A DNA stretch of 64,000 nt, from positions 62,001-126,000 of the forward strand of contig JAZQVO010000040.1 of the NCBI GenBank assembly GCA_045631905.1, in the 5' to 3' direction. The DNA is from HGM04593 sp045631905 (GTDB lineage Bacteria > Bacteroidota > Bacteroidia > Bacteroidales > Bacteroidaceae). Below the pieces are notes generated by a model. The model was given only the letters and a program-made list of their open reading frames with translations. It made no database searches and had not been told where the DNA came from. The translations under genes were made by a program, and so were the position numbers. Positions 34,529 through 44,276 of this stretch are shown piece after piece (position 1 is the stretch's first letter; each line of letters opens with the position of its first letter).

Positions 34529-35749
34529 TTATTCAATATCATACTCTTTTATTTTTCTGTAAAGTGTTCTTTCCGAAATATTCAGCTCCTTTGCGGCATC
34601 GCGTCGCCGACCCCGATGTCGCTCAAGCGCCTGTTTAATAGCCTTCCTCTCCATATCCTCGAGCGAGAGAGCCTCCTCGACATACTCCTCGGCCATAGGG
34701 GCGGTAGAGTGCGAAGGTGTAAGGTGAATAGTAGGCTGTACAGGGTGTTGAACAACAGGCATAACCTCCTGTGCATCGGAGTACAACTGCACATCGTCAG
34801 CCACATGAGAGCGCGACGAACGCAACCCCTCCACCTGTTTTTTAAGCTCCGTTATATCCCGGCGCATGTCAAAAAGCACGCTATAAAGAATCTCCCTCTC
34901 ACTCTCAAATGTCTTTCCATTACTACCACCTCCAAAGAGAGCGGGCAGGTTGCTTTGAGATTGTTCGGGCAGATATTTTCTCATGACATCGCCCGTGAGA
35001 GAACGATTAAGCTCGAGCACCGACACCTGTTCGGCCACATTCTTCAACTGACGGATATTACCCGGCCACGAATAGGCAAGAAGCGCCTGACGCGCTTGCT
35101 CGTCTAGTTCGATGCGTGGCATATTATATTTATTGGCAAAATCCATGGTAAACTTCTTGAAGAGCAACAACACATCGTTCCCCCTCTTGCGCAACGGCGG
35201 AATATTTATAGGCACAGTGCTGAGGCGATAATACAAATCCTCGCGGAAACGACCGCTTGCAATAGCCTCGGGCATGTTCACATTAGTAGCACACACCACC
35301 CTGACGTTGGTCTTTTCCACCTTCGAAGAGCCCACCCTCATAAACTCACCATTTTCGAGCACACGCAAAAGACGTGCCTGTGTCGAGAGAGGCAACTCGC
35401 CCACCTCGTCGAGGAATATCGTGCCCCCGTCGGCCTCGCAGAAATAACCCTTTCTCTCGCTTACAGCATCGGTAAAGGCACCCTTCACATGACCGAAAAG
35501 CTCCGAATCGATAGTACCCTCAGGGATAGCACCGCAGTTCACCGCAAAATACTTCCCATGTTTACGCACGCTGTTTGTATGTATTATTTGGGGAAAATAC
35601 TCTTTTCCCACACCACTCTCACCTGTTATGAGCACGGACAAATCGGTCCTTGCCACCTGCACAGCTGTGTCGATGGCCCTAAGCAACTCGGGGTTATTAC
35701 CAATAATCCCAAATTGTTGTTTCACTCTATCAATCTCCGATAACTCCAT
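34529..35749 (-). CDS. Sigma-54-dependent transcriptional activator without receiver domain
   Basis: This is an enhancer-binding AAA+ activator of RNA polymerase sigma-54, with 406 aa. The AAA+ domain occupies about residues 10-240: Walker A GESGVGKE (about 42), the sigma-54 contact loop GAFTDA (about 91), Walker B GTIFLDEVGE (about 108) and an arginine-finger region FREDLYYRL. A linker of about 100 residues leads to a C-terminal FIS-type HTH (about 365-405, RDAAKELNISERTLYRKIKEY). No receiver or GAF domain precedes it, so control may be by level or partner. The start is marked by a strong AAGGAGG. lptE, TPR and secG follow. Confidence 0.93.
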   Translation of the reverse strand: MELSEIDRVKQQFGIIGNNPELLRAIDTAVQVARTDLSVLITGESGVGKEYFPQIIHTNSVRKHGKYFAVNCGAIPEGTIDSELFGHVKGAFTDAVSERKGYFCEADGGTIFLDEVGELPLSTQARLLRVLENGEFMRVGSSKVEKTNVRVVCATNVNMPEAIASGRFREDLYYRLSTVPINIPPLRKRGNDVLLLFKKFTMDFANKYNMPRIELDEQARQALLAYSWPGNIRQLKNVAEQVSVLELNRSLTGDVMRKYLPEQSQSNLPALFGGGSNGKTFESEREILYSVLFDMRRDITELKKQVEGLRSSRSHVADDVQLYSDAQEVMPVVQHPVQPTIHLTPSHSTAPMAEEYVEEALSLEDMERKAIKQALERHRGRRRDAAKELNISERTLYRKIKEYDIE

Positions 35750-35780
35750 ATAAAAAACCTCCTTACTACTCTTTTGCTGA

Positions 35781-35788
35781 CAAAATTA
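35781..35788 (-). promoter_or_regulatory. -7 box of the sigma-54 activator operon
   Basis: TAATTTTG on the minus strand fits TAnnTTTG and gives a 5' UTR of about 25 nt ending in AAGGAGG 7 nt before the ATG. Confidence 0.6.
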
Positions 35789-35827
35789 CACATTTTTACC
35801 CACATACAGGCAATTTTGGCATAAAAA

Positions 35828-37684
35828 TCAGAACGGGAAGAGGAACGGCAACACAAGAATCATCACAACACCCAAAATTATCTGCAAGGGCAAACCCACC
35901 TTCACATAATCCATGAAATTATACTGACCGGCCGGCATCACAAGCGCATTAGGCGGTGTTGAGAAAGGCGAAGCAAAGCAAAGGCTCGCACCAAGTGTCA
36001 CGGCAAACAAGAACGGTACCGGGCTCACACCCACCTGCTGAGCACTGCTCATGGCAATAGGAGCCAAAAGTACAGCCGTTGCAGTGTTGCTTATGAACAT
36101 GGTCATAAACGAAGTTGTAAAATAAATTCCTGCAAGCAGAGCCAAGGGGCCGAAATTACCCAAACTGCTCACCAAAGAATTTGAGATCCATGCCGAAACT
36201 CCTGTTTTCTGCAAAGCCACCGACATAGGCATCATTGCGGCAATAAGCACCACACTCTCCCAATTTATGGTTTTATAGGCCGCCTCCACATTGCGGAAAC
36301 AACCTGTAAGCACCATGAGCAAGCCCGCAATCATTACAGCCGTTACGGGAGCTATGGGGATAAAGTCGAGAGCCATCACAGCAATCATCGCCGCCATAAT
36401 CAACGCGGCAACAGGAGCCTTATAGTCGAGAGTCACCTTTGCGGCCTCCTCCAAGGGACGACCAAGCACAATCCATTCACTGCTCTCGTTTTCGAGTTTG
36501 GCAATATTATCCCATGCACCTTGCACCAAAAGCACGTCGCCACTATGAATAGTCTCGTCGGCTATACCCTGTAATATATACTTTTTTTTGCGACAAATAC
36601 CCAAAACACTCACATTATACTTACTCCTGAAACCCACCTCGCGTATGGTTTTGTTCACCACGGTAGAGGTAGACATCAAAACAATCTCTGCAACACCGAT
36701 ATTGTAAAAATCGAGCCCCTTTTTGCCACCCTTCTCCTGCTCGCTATCGTTAAGAATGAGCAATTTGTATTTATCGGCAAAAACCTTTACAATCTCTTCG
36801 TTTCCCGAAACATACAACACATCGTCGGTACGCAACACCGTGTCGGAATCTACCGCCTGCTGTGTAGCACCCTTCAATATTCTGCGCTTACTGCGTTCCA
36901 GATGGCGCAACTCGATAATATTCAACCCATATTTTTTGCGGATATTGAGCTCACCTATCATCTTACCTACAACGAGCGACGACGCGACAACCTGCAAACG
37001 GTGCAAGTTGCTCGATATACCATACTCTGTGACAAGCGTCTTTAACGACTTACCACTGCTCGCACTTGCCGAGCTCAAAGCACCCGACTTCGAAAGAAAC
37101 CTCTTGCTCAACGGCATGAGCAACATTGTACCCACAACCGCACAAATGAGGCCGACAGGCAGGAAGGTGAAGAAACCCAATCCCTCGTAACCATTAGAGA
37201 TAAGTTCATCGTTAATCACAAGGTTAGGCGGTGTACCGATGAGTGTCATCATACCACTCATACTGCTGGCAAAGGCAAGAGGCATGAGCAACCTTGCAGG
37301 GTTCATCTTCACGCTCATGGCCATGCTCACCACGATTGGAATCATTATGGCAACGGTACCTGTGTTGCTTACAAAAGCACCCATGAGAGACGTAACAGCC
37401 ATCACAAGCAAAAAGAGCTTTGTCTCGCTGTTCCCCGCAAACCTCATGAGGCGCGAGCTAATCATCTTTGCAAGACCCGTTTGAAAGATAGCTCCACCTA
37501 CCACAAAAAGACCAATCATCATAATTATGACACTACTCGAAAAACCCGACAAAGCCTCATCGGGCGTGAGCACCCCCGCCGCAACCAAGGTTACCAAGGA
37601 ACATAGAGCCACAATGTCGGAACGCACTTTTCCCGATATGAAAAAAGCCACCGAAAGCAAAAGAACGATTATTGTAATGACCAT
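35828..37684 (-). CDS. SLC13/DASS-family anion permease with two RCK-C domains
   Basis: This inner-membrane transporter of 618 aa belongs to the divalent anion:sodium symporter group, whose substrates include dicarboxylates, sulfate and phosphate. Membrane helices span about 1-190 and 405-618. The two halves carry the related motifs SNTGTVAIMIP (about 105) and SNTATAVLLAP (about 550). The cytoplasmic insert (about 200-390) contains two TrkA-C domains, as in the YfbS/SAC1-like subgroup. The substrate cannot be read from sequence. It stands alone with a full-consensus promoter. Confidence 0.9.
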   Translation of the reverse strand: MVITIIVLLLSVAFFISGKVRSDIVALCSLVTLVAAGVLTPDEALSGFSSSVIIMMIGLFVVGGAIFQTGLAKMISSRLMRFAGNSETKLFLLVMAVTSLMGAFVSNTGTVAIMIPIVVSMAMSVKMNPARLLMPLAFASSMSGMMTLIGTPPNLVINDELISNGYEGLGFFTFLPVGLICAVVGTMLLMPLSKRFLSKSGALSSASASSGKSLKTLVTEYGISSNLHRLQVVASSLVVGKMIGELNIRKKYGLNIIELRHLERSKRRILKGATQQAVDSDTVLRTDDVLYVSGNEEIVKVFADKYKLLILNDSEQEKGGKKGLDFYNIGVAEIVLMSTSTVVNKTIREVGFRSKYNVSVLGICRKKKYILQGIADETIHSGDVLLVQGAWDNIAKLENESSEWIVLGRPLEEAAKVTLDYKAPVAALIMAAMIAVMALDFIPIAPVTAVMIAGLLMVLTGCFRNVEAAYKTINWESVVLIAAMMPMSVALQKTGVSAWISNSLVSSLGNFGPLALLAGIYFTTSFMTMFISNTATAVLLAPIAMSSAQQVGVSPVPFLFAVTLGASLCFASPFSTPPNALVMPAGQYNFMDYVKVGLPLQIILGVVMILVLPFLFPF

Positions 37685-37722
37685 AGTATAAAATTATCTT
37701 GATATTTTATATTTTAAGTTTG

Positions 37723-37753
37723 CAAATTTAATAAAAATAGCGTTTAAAACAAA
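37723..37753 (-). promoter_or_regulatory. Promoter of the SLC13 permease gene
   Basis: TTTG (37750-37753), a 19-nt spacer, and TAAATTTG (37723-37730) on the minus strand exactly match the Bacteroidota consensus. The -7 box lies 38 nt from the ATG. Confidence 0.8.
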
Positions 37754-37846
37754 GGGAGAGAGCCCCCGAAAATATCAAACACTTTTTTTTGACAGCACAA
37801 GCCCCAAAATATCACCGTAAATTTAAGAACAAACAAATTTTCTATA

Positions 37847-37854
37847 TATTTTTG
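37847..37854 (+). promoter_or_regulatory. -7 box of tamB
   Basis: TATTTTTG fits TAnnTTTG. Transcription would begin near 37861, which leaves under 20 nt before the anchor-encoding codons of tamB and constrains where translation can start. Confidence 0.6.
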
Positions 37855-37877
37855 CATGTAAAGAAAGAATAAGGCAT

Positions 37878-40800
37878 ATAAAACCATTCAAATACATAAT
37901 AATTACCGTTGCGACACTCTTAATTACCATCTATGGAGTGTCCATGCTTATGCGCCTCGATGCTGTACAGCACCGTGTAGCTCTTTCTATTACCCGCATG
38001 CTGGCCGACAACGAACTACCCATAGAGGTGGGCTCGATACAGGTGCGCCACCTCAACCGGGTTATTTTAAGGGAGATACACATAAAAGACGAAAAAGGAG
38101 ATACCGCGGTAGACATACCGCAAATAACAGCCCACCTGTCGCCCCTCCACCTACTCAAAGGCGATATACAAGTAAACACAGTTACCATAAAGCAACCAAC
38201 GATAAAACTATACAAGAAAGAGGCCAACTCCCCCTTAAACATACAATTTATAATTGACAAGCTCGCCGGAGGTGACAACAAAAACAACAACACAACCCCC
38301 AACATAAGAATAAACCAAATACAACTGTACGATGGCAAGTTCACATACGACGTAAAAGAGAGCACAACAACAAAAGCCACCTTCGACCCATCGCACATAA
38401 AGATTGACGACATAGCACTCAACATATCACTGAAAAAGCTCAACAGCGACACGTTGAGCCTCTACCTGCGCACCCTTTCGTGCAAAGAGCGCACAGGCCT
38501 AAGCTTAAAACGACTATCGGCAAGAATAAACGCCAACCCCGCAAGAACCGACATAAAAGATTTAGTCATATCCCTTCCGCAAACAAAAATAAAAGCCGAT
38601 GCCATAAGCATAAGCCACAAGAAGAACAGCCCCATAGGCATAAACGGAGAGATATACAGCAAAGCCATCGTACCTGCCGACTTTGTCGCATTCAGCCCGA
38701 TATTAAAAAGAGAACTACCAAGCGTTGCAACAAACATAGGCCTGAAAGGCAACAAAGAGAAGATGCTATGCACCATCGACCTGAGAGGGTGCGACAGCAG
38801 TATACAAATGTCGGCAACCGGTAAAATAACCAACACCGGCAAGCGCAAAAACAAAAGCATAGAGCTACAACTTAACGAAGGCACAATAACCGAAAAAGGA
38901 ACAACCCACATACAAACAATCCTTGCCGACAGCACCGGACAACTCGATATTCTCAAAAAACTAGGTAAAATAGAACTTAAAGGCAAAGCAACCATTGCCA
39001 ACGAAACACTACACACCAACATCAACATTTTAAGCGAAAGCGGAAACATAAAAGGATATGCCACGATAGACAAACAGAGCAACTACACAGGCGAGTTCGC
39101 GACACAAGACATAAACCTGGGCAAAATATTGCAAAACAACAGCACCGACTGCTGCGATGCGCTCATAACCACAAACGGCAACTTGTCGAGCAACAACCCC
39201 ACAGGGAAAATAAATGCCACACTAACCTCTTTCGACTACAAAGGTTACGAATACGCCCCCATAACCCTGCACGGAGAGTGGGACAACAACAACATCATGG
39301 CAACAACCATATGCAACGACAAAAACGCAACCGCACACATCAACATCATCATAAATAACAGCAACGAACAAAACATAACACTTAAAGCACGCATAGACAC
39401 ACTCGACCTGCACCACCTCAATCTAATAGAGAACAGCAAAGGCGCCATCTCAACCACCATCGAAGGCAATTACCGACTATGCAAAGAGGACAAATTTGCC
39501 CTCGACACGCGAGTATACAACATAACACTCTTCACACCCGAAGAGAGCCACAACCTGCACAACCTGCACATAACCGACAACAACCTATCGGGCACAAGAT
39601 ACCTCATAGCATCGTCGGACATTGCCGACATAAATGTTGCAGGACATTTTAATTACACCACCCTCGCAAAAACATTTGAAGAGATTGCACGTATCCACCT
39701 GCCTGCTATAATGCCGGTTGGCTCATACACACAACCAACAAACGAGTACAGCTTCAAGATAGACTTAAAAGAGACAACAGCCGTAAGCCAGCTTTTCGAC
39801 CTGCCTGTGAGCATAGGTGAACGCTCCACAATCCTGGGAAACTGCGACGACAACCGCAAATACTTCTACGTAAAATCGGAGCTTAAAGACGTAGTGTACA
39901 ACAAACAAGAGTACAGCAAAGTAGATGCCACAATAATATCGAACAACGACAAATTAACATTCAACGCCGACCTCATAAACAACGCAAAAACAACAAAAGA
40001 TAAAAAAAGAGAGAAACACCCGGCCACAATAATCAATATAAGTTCCACAGCAAGCAACAACCAGATAGCCAACCAAATAACATGGAAGGAGTACACCGAA
40101 GAGAACAACAAACAAATAACCGACACTCTGCCCGCAAAAAACAGAGGCTCGTTTGAGTTCAATGTAGCCCTCTCAAAGAACGCAAGCTACGGAACCGACT
40201 TTATAACAACAATAAAGCCCAACACCATCTTATACAACGGAACAAAATGGGAGCTGTCGCCCTGCACGATAACAGGAGAAAATAACAGATACACAATAAA
40301 CGACCTGCTTCTCAACAGCGAAAAACAATCGCTCCACATAAACGGAACGATAGGCAAAAGCGAAGAGGACAACCTCGCCATAAACCTCGGTCAGATAGAC
40401 TTAGATGCGATATTGAAACTCGTAAACTTCACAGCCGTGCGGTTCGGCGGTAAAACCACCGGAAGCATCTCGCTCAGTCGCATGCTCAACACACCACAAG
40501 TAAGCACAACGCTTAAAGTAAAAGACTTCACATTCCACGAAGGCTACATGGGCGACCTCGACTTCGAAGGGCGTTGGAACGAAGAAAACAAAGCCATCGA
40601 GCTGCAAGGCGACATATACGACATAGACAACGCACACACAATAGTAAAAGGCATAGTGTCGCCGGCCAACGACACAATACACCTGCACATCGCCGCCGAC
40701 CGCACAAGGCTGGCGTTCCTCAACAGCATGCTCAGCGGAATAATCTCCGATGTTAAAGCCAACGTAACAGGCGACATATATGTAACAGGCCCCATGGGCT

Positions 40801-42284
40801 CTATCAATCTCCTGGGAAAAGGAAGCGCCAAAGGCACCATGCGTCTTGTTGCAACAAACGCCACATACAATCTCTTGGGCGACACCATAAGGCTGACACA
40901 CAACAAAATGAGCTTCGACCGGTTTAAGATTGCCGACTTAAAAGGACACAAAGGAGAGCTCACAGGCAGTGTGAACCACGACTGCTTGGGCGACTTTACT
41001 TGCAACTTCAACATCGAAGCCGACAACCTGCTTGCCTACCACTCCCCCTACTTCGACGAAAACCCCTTCTACGGCACCGCCTATGTAACCGGCGATGCAA
41101 GCCTCACAGCCGACGACCGCGGAATATTCCTGCATGCCGACGTGAGCAGTGACGAAGGCTCCTCGTTCGTGTACGATGCAGGTAGCATGGGCAGTGTCAC
41201 AAACAGCAACTTTATAACCTTCATCGACAGTCGCAAACACCACCAAGAAGATAAAAAAGAGAAAGAGGCAAAAAACGCCAACTCCCTTTTGAGCCGTCTC
41301 AACCTCGAATTTATGCTCGACATCACCCAAGACATGCAACTAAGGGTATACACAAACGTCAAAACCGAAGACTACATCGACCTCTACGGCAACGGCCCCA
41401 TCACAGCCATATACGATGAAAAAGACGGGTTCAGCATGAAGGGAAACCTCGCACTCGAACGAGGCACATACAAATTCACCATGCAGGACATCTTCCCCAA
41501 AGAGTTCGACATAATAAAAGGTAGCACACTCACATTCGACGGCGACCCCTTTGAGGCCGACCTCAACCTCAAAACCAAATACTTAGTGCCAAGCGCATCG
41601 CTCAGCGACCTCGACCCCAACGGTAAACGCCACAAGAGCGTAAAGGTAAACTGCCTTATGAACATCACAGGCAAGCTCGAAGCACCACAACTCGACTTTG
41701 ACATAGAGCTACCCGATGCCAACGAAGAACAACGCGAACTACTGGCAAGCGCAGTAAACACCCCCGAACAAAAGAACATGCAGTTCATCTACCTTATGGG
41801 TATCGGAAAATTCTACACCTACGACTACAACCGTAGCGAAAACGGCACACAAAGTTCAAGCGCCATGGAGTCGCTCATATCCAACACAATATCGGGACAG
41901 CTGAACAACATGTTATCACAAATTATAGACAACAAAAACTGGAACATATCGGGTAATTTCAGCAGTAGCGAAAGAGGCTGGAACAGTATGGAGATAGAAG
42001 GCATACTCGAAGGCCGTCTGCTCGACAACCGCCTGCTCATAAACGGGAACTTCGGATACCGCGAGAACCCCATGGCCAACACCAACTTTGTGGGCGATTT
42101 TGAGGTACAGTGGTTACTCGACAAAAACGGCAACGTAAGCCTCAAAGCCTACAACAAAACCAACGACCGCTACTTCTCGGAATCGACACTCACCACCCAA
42201 GGAGCCGGAATTATACTGCGACACGACTTCAACGAATGGCGCTGGTGGCTGCGCAAGAATAAAAAAGAGAAAGAGCAACCATAA
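37878..42284 (+). CDS. tamB: TamB-like translocation and assembly module protein (start uncertain)
   Basis: This large AsmA/TamB-family protein spans the periplasm as a beta-taco and aids outer-membrane protein or phospholipid traffic. From GTG 37938 it has 1448 aa; reading upstream in frame adds 20 codons (37878-37937) encoding a typical N-terminal anchor (KPFKYIIITVATLLITIYG) directly joined to GVSMLMRLDAVQ. That anchor has no ATG, GTG or TTG start; the codon at its head is ATA (37878). I therefore annotate from 37878 with low certainty about the start. The C-terminal DUF490 domain (about residues 1050-1440) includes GNGPITAIYDEKDGFSMKG and ends in a strand rich in aromatics. The middle is long, repetitive beta-sheet sequence. 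Confidence 0.85.
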   Translation: MKPFKYIIITVATLLITIYGVSMLMRLDAVQHRVALSITRMLADNELPIEVGSIQVRHLNRVILREIHIKDEKGDTAVDIPQITAHLSPLHLLKGDIQVNTVTIKQPTIKLYKKEANSPLNIQFIIDKLAGGDNKNNNTTPNIRINQIQLYDGKFTYDVKESTTTKATFDPSHIKIDDIALNISLKKLNSDTLSLYLRTLSCKERTGLSLKRLSARINANPARTDIKDLVISLPQTKIKADAISISHKKNSPIGINGEIYSKAIVPADFVAFSPILKRELPSVATNIGLKGNKEKMLCTIDLRGCDSSIQMSATGKITNTGKRKNKSIELQLNEGTITEKGTTHIQTILADSTGQLDILKKLGKIELKGKATIANETLHTNINILSESGNIKGYATIDKQSNYTGEFATQDINLGKILQNNSTDCCDALITTNGNLSSNNPTGKINATLTSFDYKGYEYAPITLHGEWDNNNIMATTICNDKNATAHINIIINNSNEQNITLKARIDTLDLHHLNLIENSKGAISTTIEGNYRLCKEDKFALDTRVYNITLFTPEESHNLHNLHITDNNLSGTRYLIASSDIADINVAGHFNYTTLAKTFEEIARIHLPAIMPVGSYTQPTNEYSFKIDLKETTAVSQLFDLPVSIGERSTILGNCDDNRKYFYVKSELKDVVYNKQEYSKVDATIISNNDKLTFNADLINNAKTTKDKKREKHPATIINISSTASNNQIANQITWKEYTEENNKQITDTLPAKNRGSFEFNVALSKNASYGTDFITTIKPNTILYNGTKWELSPCTITGENNRYTINDLLLNSEKQSLHINGTIGKSEEDNLAINLGQIDLDAILKLVNFTAVRFGGKTTGSISLSRMLNTPQVSTTLKVKDFTFHEGYMGDLDFEGRWNEENKAIELQGDIYDIDNAHTIVKGIVSPANDTIHLHIAADRTRLAFLNSMLSGIISDVKANVTGDIYVTGPMGSINLLGKGSAKGTMRLVATNATYNLLGDTIRLTHNKMSFDRFKIADLKGHKGELTGSVNHDCLGDFTCNFNIEADNLLAYHSPYFDENPFYGTAYVTGDASLTADDRGIFLHADVSSDEGSSFVYDAGSMGSVTNSNFITFIDSRKHHQEDKKEKEAKNANSLLSRLNLEFMLDITQDMQLRVYTNVKTEDYIDLYGNGPITAIYDEKDGFSMKGNLALERGTYKFTMQDIFPKEFDIIKGSTLTFDGDPFEADLNLKTKYLVPSASLSDLDPNGKRHKSVKVNCLMNITGKLEAPQLDFDIELPDANEEQRELLASAVNTPEQKNMQFIYLMGIGKFYTYDYNRSENGTQSSSAMESLISNTISGQLNNMLSQIIDNKNWNISGNFSSSERGWNSMEIEGILEGRLLDNRLLINGNFGYRENPMANTNFVGDFEVQWLLDKNGNVSLKAYNKTNDRYFSESTLTTQGAGIILRHDFNEWRWWLRKNKKEKEQP

Positions 42285-42336
42285 ACAAGAAAATAATGGT
42301 ATATTCGCAAAATAATATAAAAAAGCATAAAAAACA

Positions 42337-43290
42337 ATGAGAAATTTTATAACAGTAAACGACATAGGCGACCTGAAAAGCGCCGTAAAAGAGGCATTAG
42401 AGATAAAAGCCGACCGCTACAAATACTGCGAGCTTGGCAAGAACAAAACCCTCATGATGGTATTCTTCAACTCGAGCCTTCGCACCCGTCTGAGCACACA
42501 AAAAGCAGCCCTCAACCTCGGCATGAATGTAATAGTGCTCGACATAAACCAAGGAGCATGGAAACTTGAAACCGAGCGAGGAGTAATTATGGACGGCGAC
42601 AAACCCGAACACCTGTTAGAAGCAATCCCCGTGATGGGTAGCTACTGCGACGTAATAGGCGTGCGCTCTTTCGCCCGTTTCGAGAGCAAAGAGGACGATT
42701 ACAACGAAGTAATACTCAACCAATTTATAAAATATTCAGGTCGCCCCGTCTTTTCTATGGAGGCAGCAACACGCCACCCACTACAAAGCTTTGCCGACCT
42801 CATAACCATCGAAGAGCACAAAACAAAAGAACGCCCCAAAGTGGTGCTCACATGGGCCCCCCACCCCAAAGCACTCCCCCAAGCCGTCCCCAACTCCTTT
42901 GCCGAGTGGATGAATGCCACCGACTACGAGTTTGTGATAACACACCCCAAGGGCTACGAGCTCGACCCCGCATTTGTAGGTAACGCCCACGTAGAATACG
43001 ACCAGATGAAAGCCTTCGAAGGTGCCGATTTTATATACGCGAAAAACTGGTCGGCCTACACAGGCGACAACTACGGCAAGGTTATCAGCACCGACCGCAG
43101 CTGGACAGTGAGCGAACGCCAGATGGCAGTAACCAACAACGCACACTTCATGCACTGCCTCCCCGTGCGTCGCAACATGATTGTAACCGACGATGTTATA
43201 GAGAGCCCCCGTTCACTTGTTATCCCCGAAGCCGCAAACCGCGAAATTTCGGCAACCGTGGTGCTCAAAAGAATAATTGAAAATTTGTAA
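42337..43290 (+). CDS. argF': N-succinylornithine carbamoyltransferase
   Basis: This enzyme carbamoylates N-succinyl-L-ornithine in the succinylated arginine pathway found in Bacteroidota. It has 317 aa. The carbamoyl-phosphate site is FFNSSLRTRLSTQ (about residues 44-56). The proline in LEAIPVMGSY at about residue 90 is where acetylornithine enzymes carry Glu, which favours the succinyl substrate. The HCLPVRRNMIV motif near 270 is complete. It lies 52 nt after tamB and ends in a strong hairpin. Other arginine genes are not nearby. Confidence 0.93.
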   Translation: MRNFITVNDIGDLKSAVKEALEIKADRYKYCELGKNKTLMMVFFNSSLRTRLSTQKAALNLGMNVIVLDINQGAWKLETERGVIMDGDKPEHLLEAIPVMGSYCDVIGVRSFARFESKEDDYNEVILNQFIKYSGRPVFSMEAATRHPLQSFADLITIEEHKTKERPKVVLTWAPHPKALPQAVPNSFAEWMNATDYEFVITHPKGYELDPAFVGNAHVEYDQMKAFEGADFIYAKNWSAYTGDNYGKVISTDRSWTVSERQMAVTNNAHFMHCLPVRRNMIVTDDVIESPRSLVIPEAANREISATVVLKRIIENL

Positions 43291-43406
43291 AACAACACAC
43301 GTAAAAGGTGGAAAAGCCGAAATGCCCGCAGGTACACAAATGCAAGCAACTGTACTTTCTAGCACCGAAATTTCTATAAATTAAAAGTAGACACGCTCTC
43401 TCTATT

Positions 43407-43434
43407 AAAAAGGTTGCCATGGCAACCTTTTTTT
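43407..43434 (+). terminator. Terminator after the succinylornithine carbamoyltransferase gene
   Basis: A 12-bp stem (AAAAAGGTTGCC / GGCAACCTTTTT, tight ATGG-centred turn) runs into seven Ts, 117 nt after the stop codon. Confidence 0.88.
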
Positions 43435-43475
43435 ACAAATAAATTGGTAACGTTGGCAAATGGGATAGAAAAACA

Positions 43476-43483
43476 TACATTTG
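43476..43483 (+). promoter_or_regulatory. -7 box of the TauE/SafE gene
   Basis: TACATTTG fits TAnnTTTG and lies 17 nt before the ATG at 43501, so the leader is very short. A TTGG (43453-43456) lies 19 nt upstream as a weak -33 element. Confidence 0.6.
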
Positions 43484-43500
43484 CAGAAATTTTACAAATT

Positions 43501-44229
43501 ATGCAAACCACACACCTACTCATATTCATGCTATCCATCGCCGCCAGCTTCATACAAAGAGCCAGCGGGTTCGGCTTCGGGATATTTGTAATGATGTTCT
43601 TCCCCTTCATTCTCCCCACATACGGCGAGAGCATCACCCTGTCGGGGTTACTTGCAGGCTCCACCGCGTTGTTCATAACCCTGCGTCATTGGAGACACAT
43701 CTGCTGGCGCAGTGTGGCAATAATAATCCTTTTCAACATAGTTGCATCATATTTTGCGATAGAATTCATGGCATCGATAGGTAACGACACCATGAAACGG
43801 TTGCTTGGAGCGGTACTCGTTGCAGTCTCGCTCTATTTTCTATTTTGGGAGAAGAGAGTAACAAACGCACTGCAATCGAACAAAGCAAAGATAGCGATAG
43901 GAACGACCAGCGGAATTATGGGAGGCATGTTTGCGATGCCCGGCCCTCCCGTGGCACTCTACTGCATAGGTGCAATAAAAGACAAAATGCAATACATGGC
44001 AACCATGCAGGCACTCTCGGTGGTTTTCAACATCTTCTACACCTCGTTCCGCGCACAAGCAGGGTTCTTCACACAAAACACCCTATTATACTATGCTGTC
44101 GGAATATGGGGAGTAATCATAGGCTCGCTTGCCGGCGCATGGTGCTTTAAGAGAATAAGTCGCGACACCCTGAAAAAAATTGTTTGCATCATAATGATAG
44201 TAAACGGAATTATCGCCATGCTCAAATAG
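43501..44229 (+). CDS. TauE/SafE-family membrane transporter
   Basis: This small integral membrane protein belongs to a family linked to export of sulfite, sulfoacetate and other organic anions. From ATG 43501 it has 242 aa (MQTTHLLIFMLS...); a longer frame back to 43414 covers the promoter and the preceding terminator and is rejected. There are about eight hydrophobic segments with the family glycine motifs ASGFGFGIFVMM near 23 and TSGIMGGMFAMPGPPVALY near 135. No sulfur-metabolism genes are adjacent, so the substrate is unknown. Confidence 0.88.
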   Translation: MQTTHLLIFMLSIAASFIQRASGFGFGIFVMMFFPFILPTYGESITLSGLLAGSTALFITLRHWRHICWRSVAIIILFNIVASYFAIEFMASIGNDTMKRLLGAVLVAVSLYFLFWEKRVTNALQSNKAKIAIGTTSGIMGGMFAMPGPPVALYCIGAIKDKMQYMATMQALSVVFNIFYTSFRAQAGFFTQNTLLYYAVGIWGVIIGSLAGAWCFKRISRDTLKKIVCIIMIVNGIIAMLK

Positions 44230-44276
44230 CGGGTCGAAGGAGTAAAGAGATTCTTGCCTCTATTCACAAAAACCTA

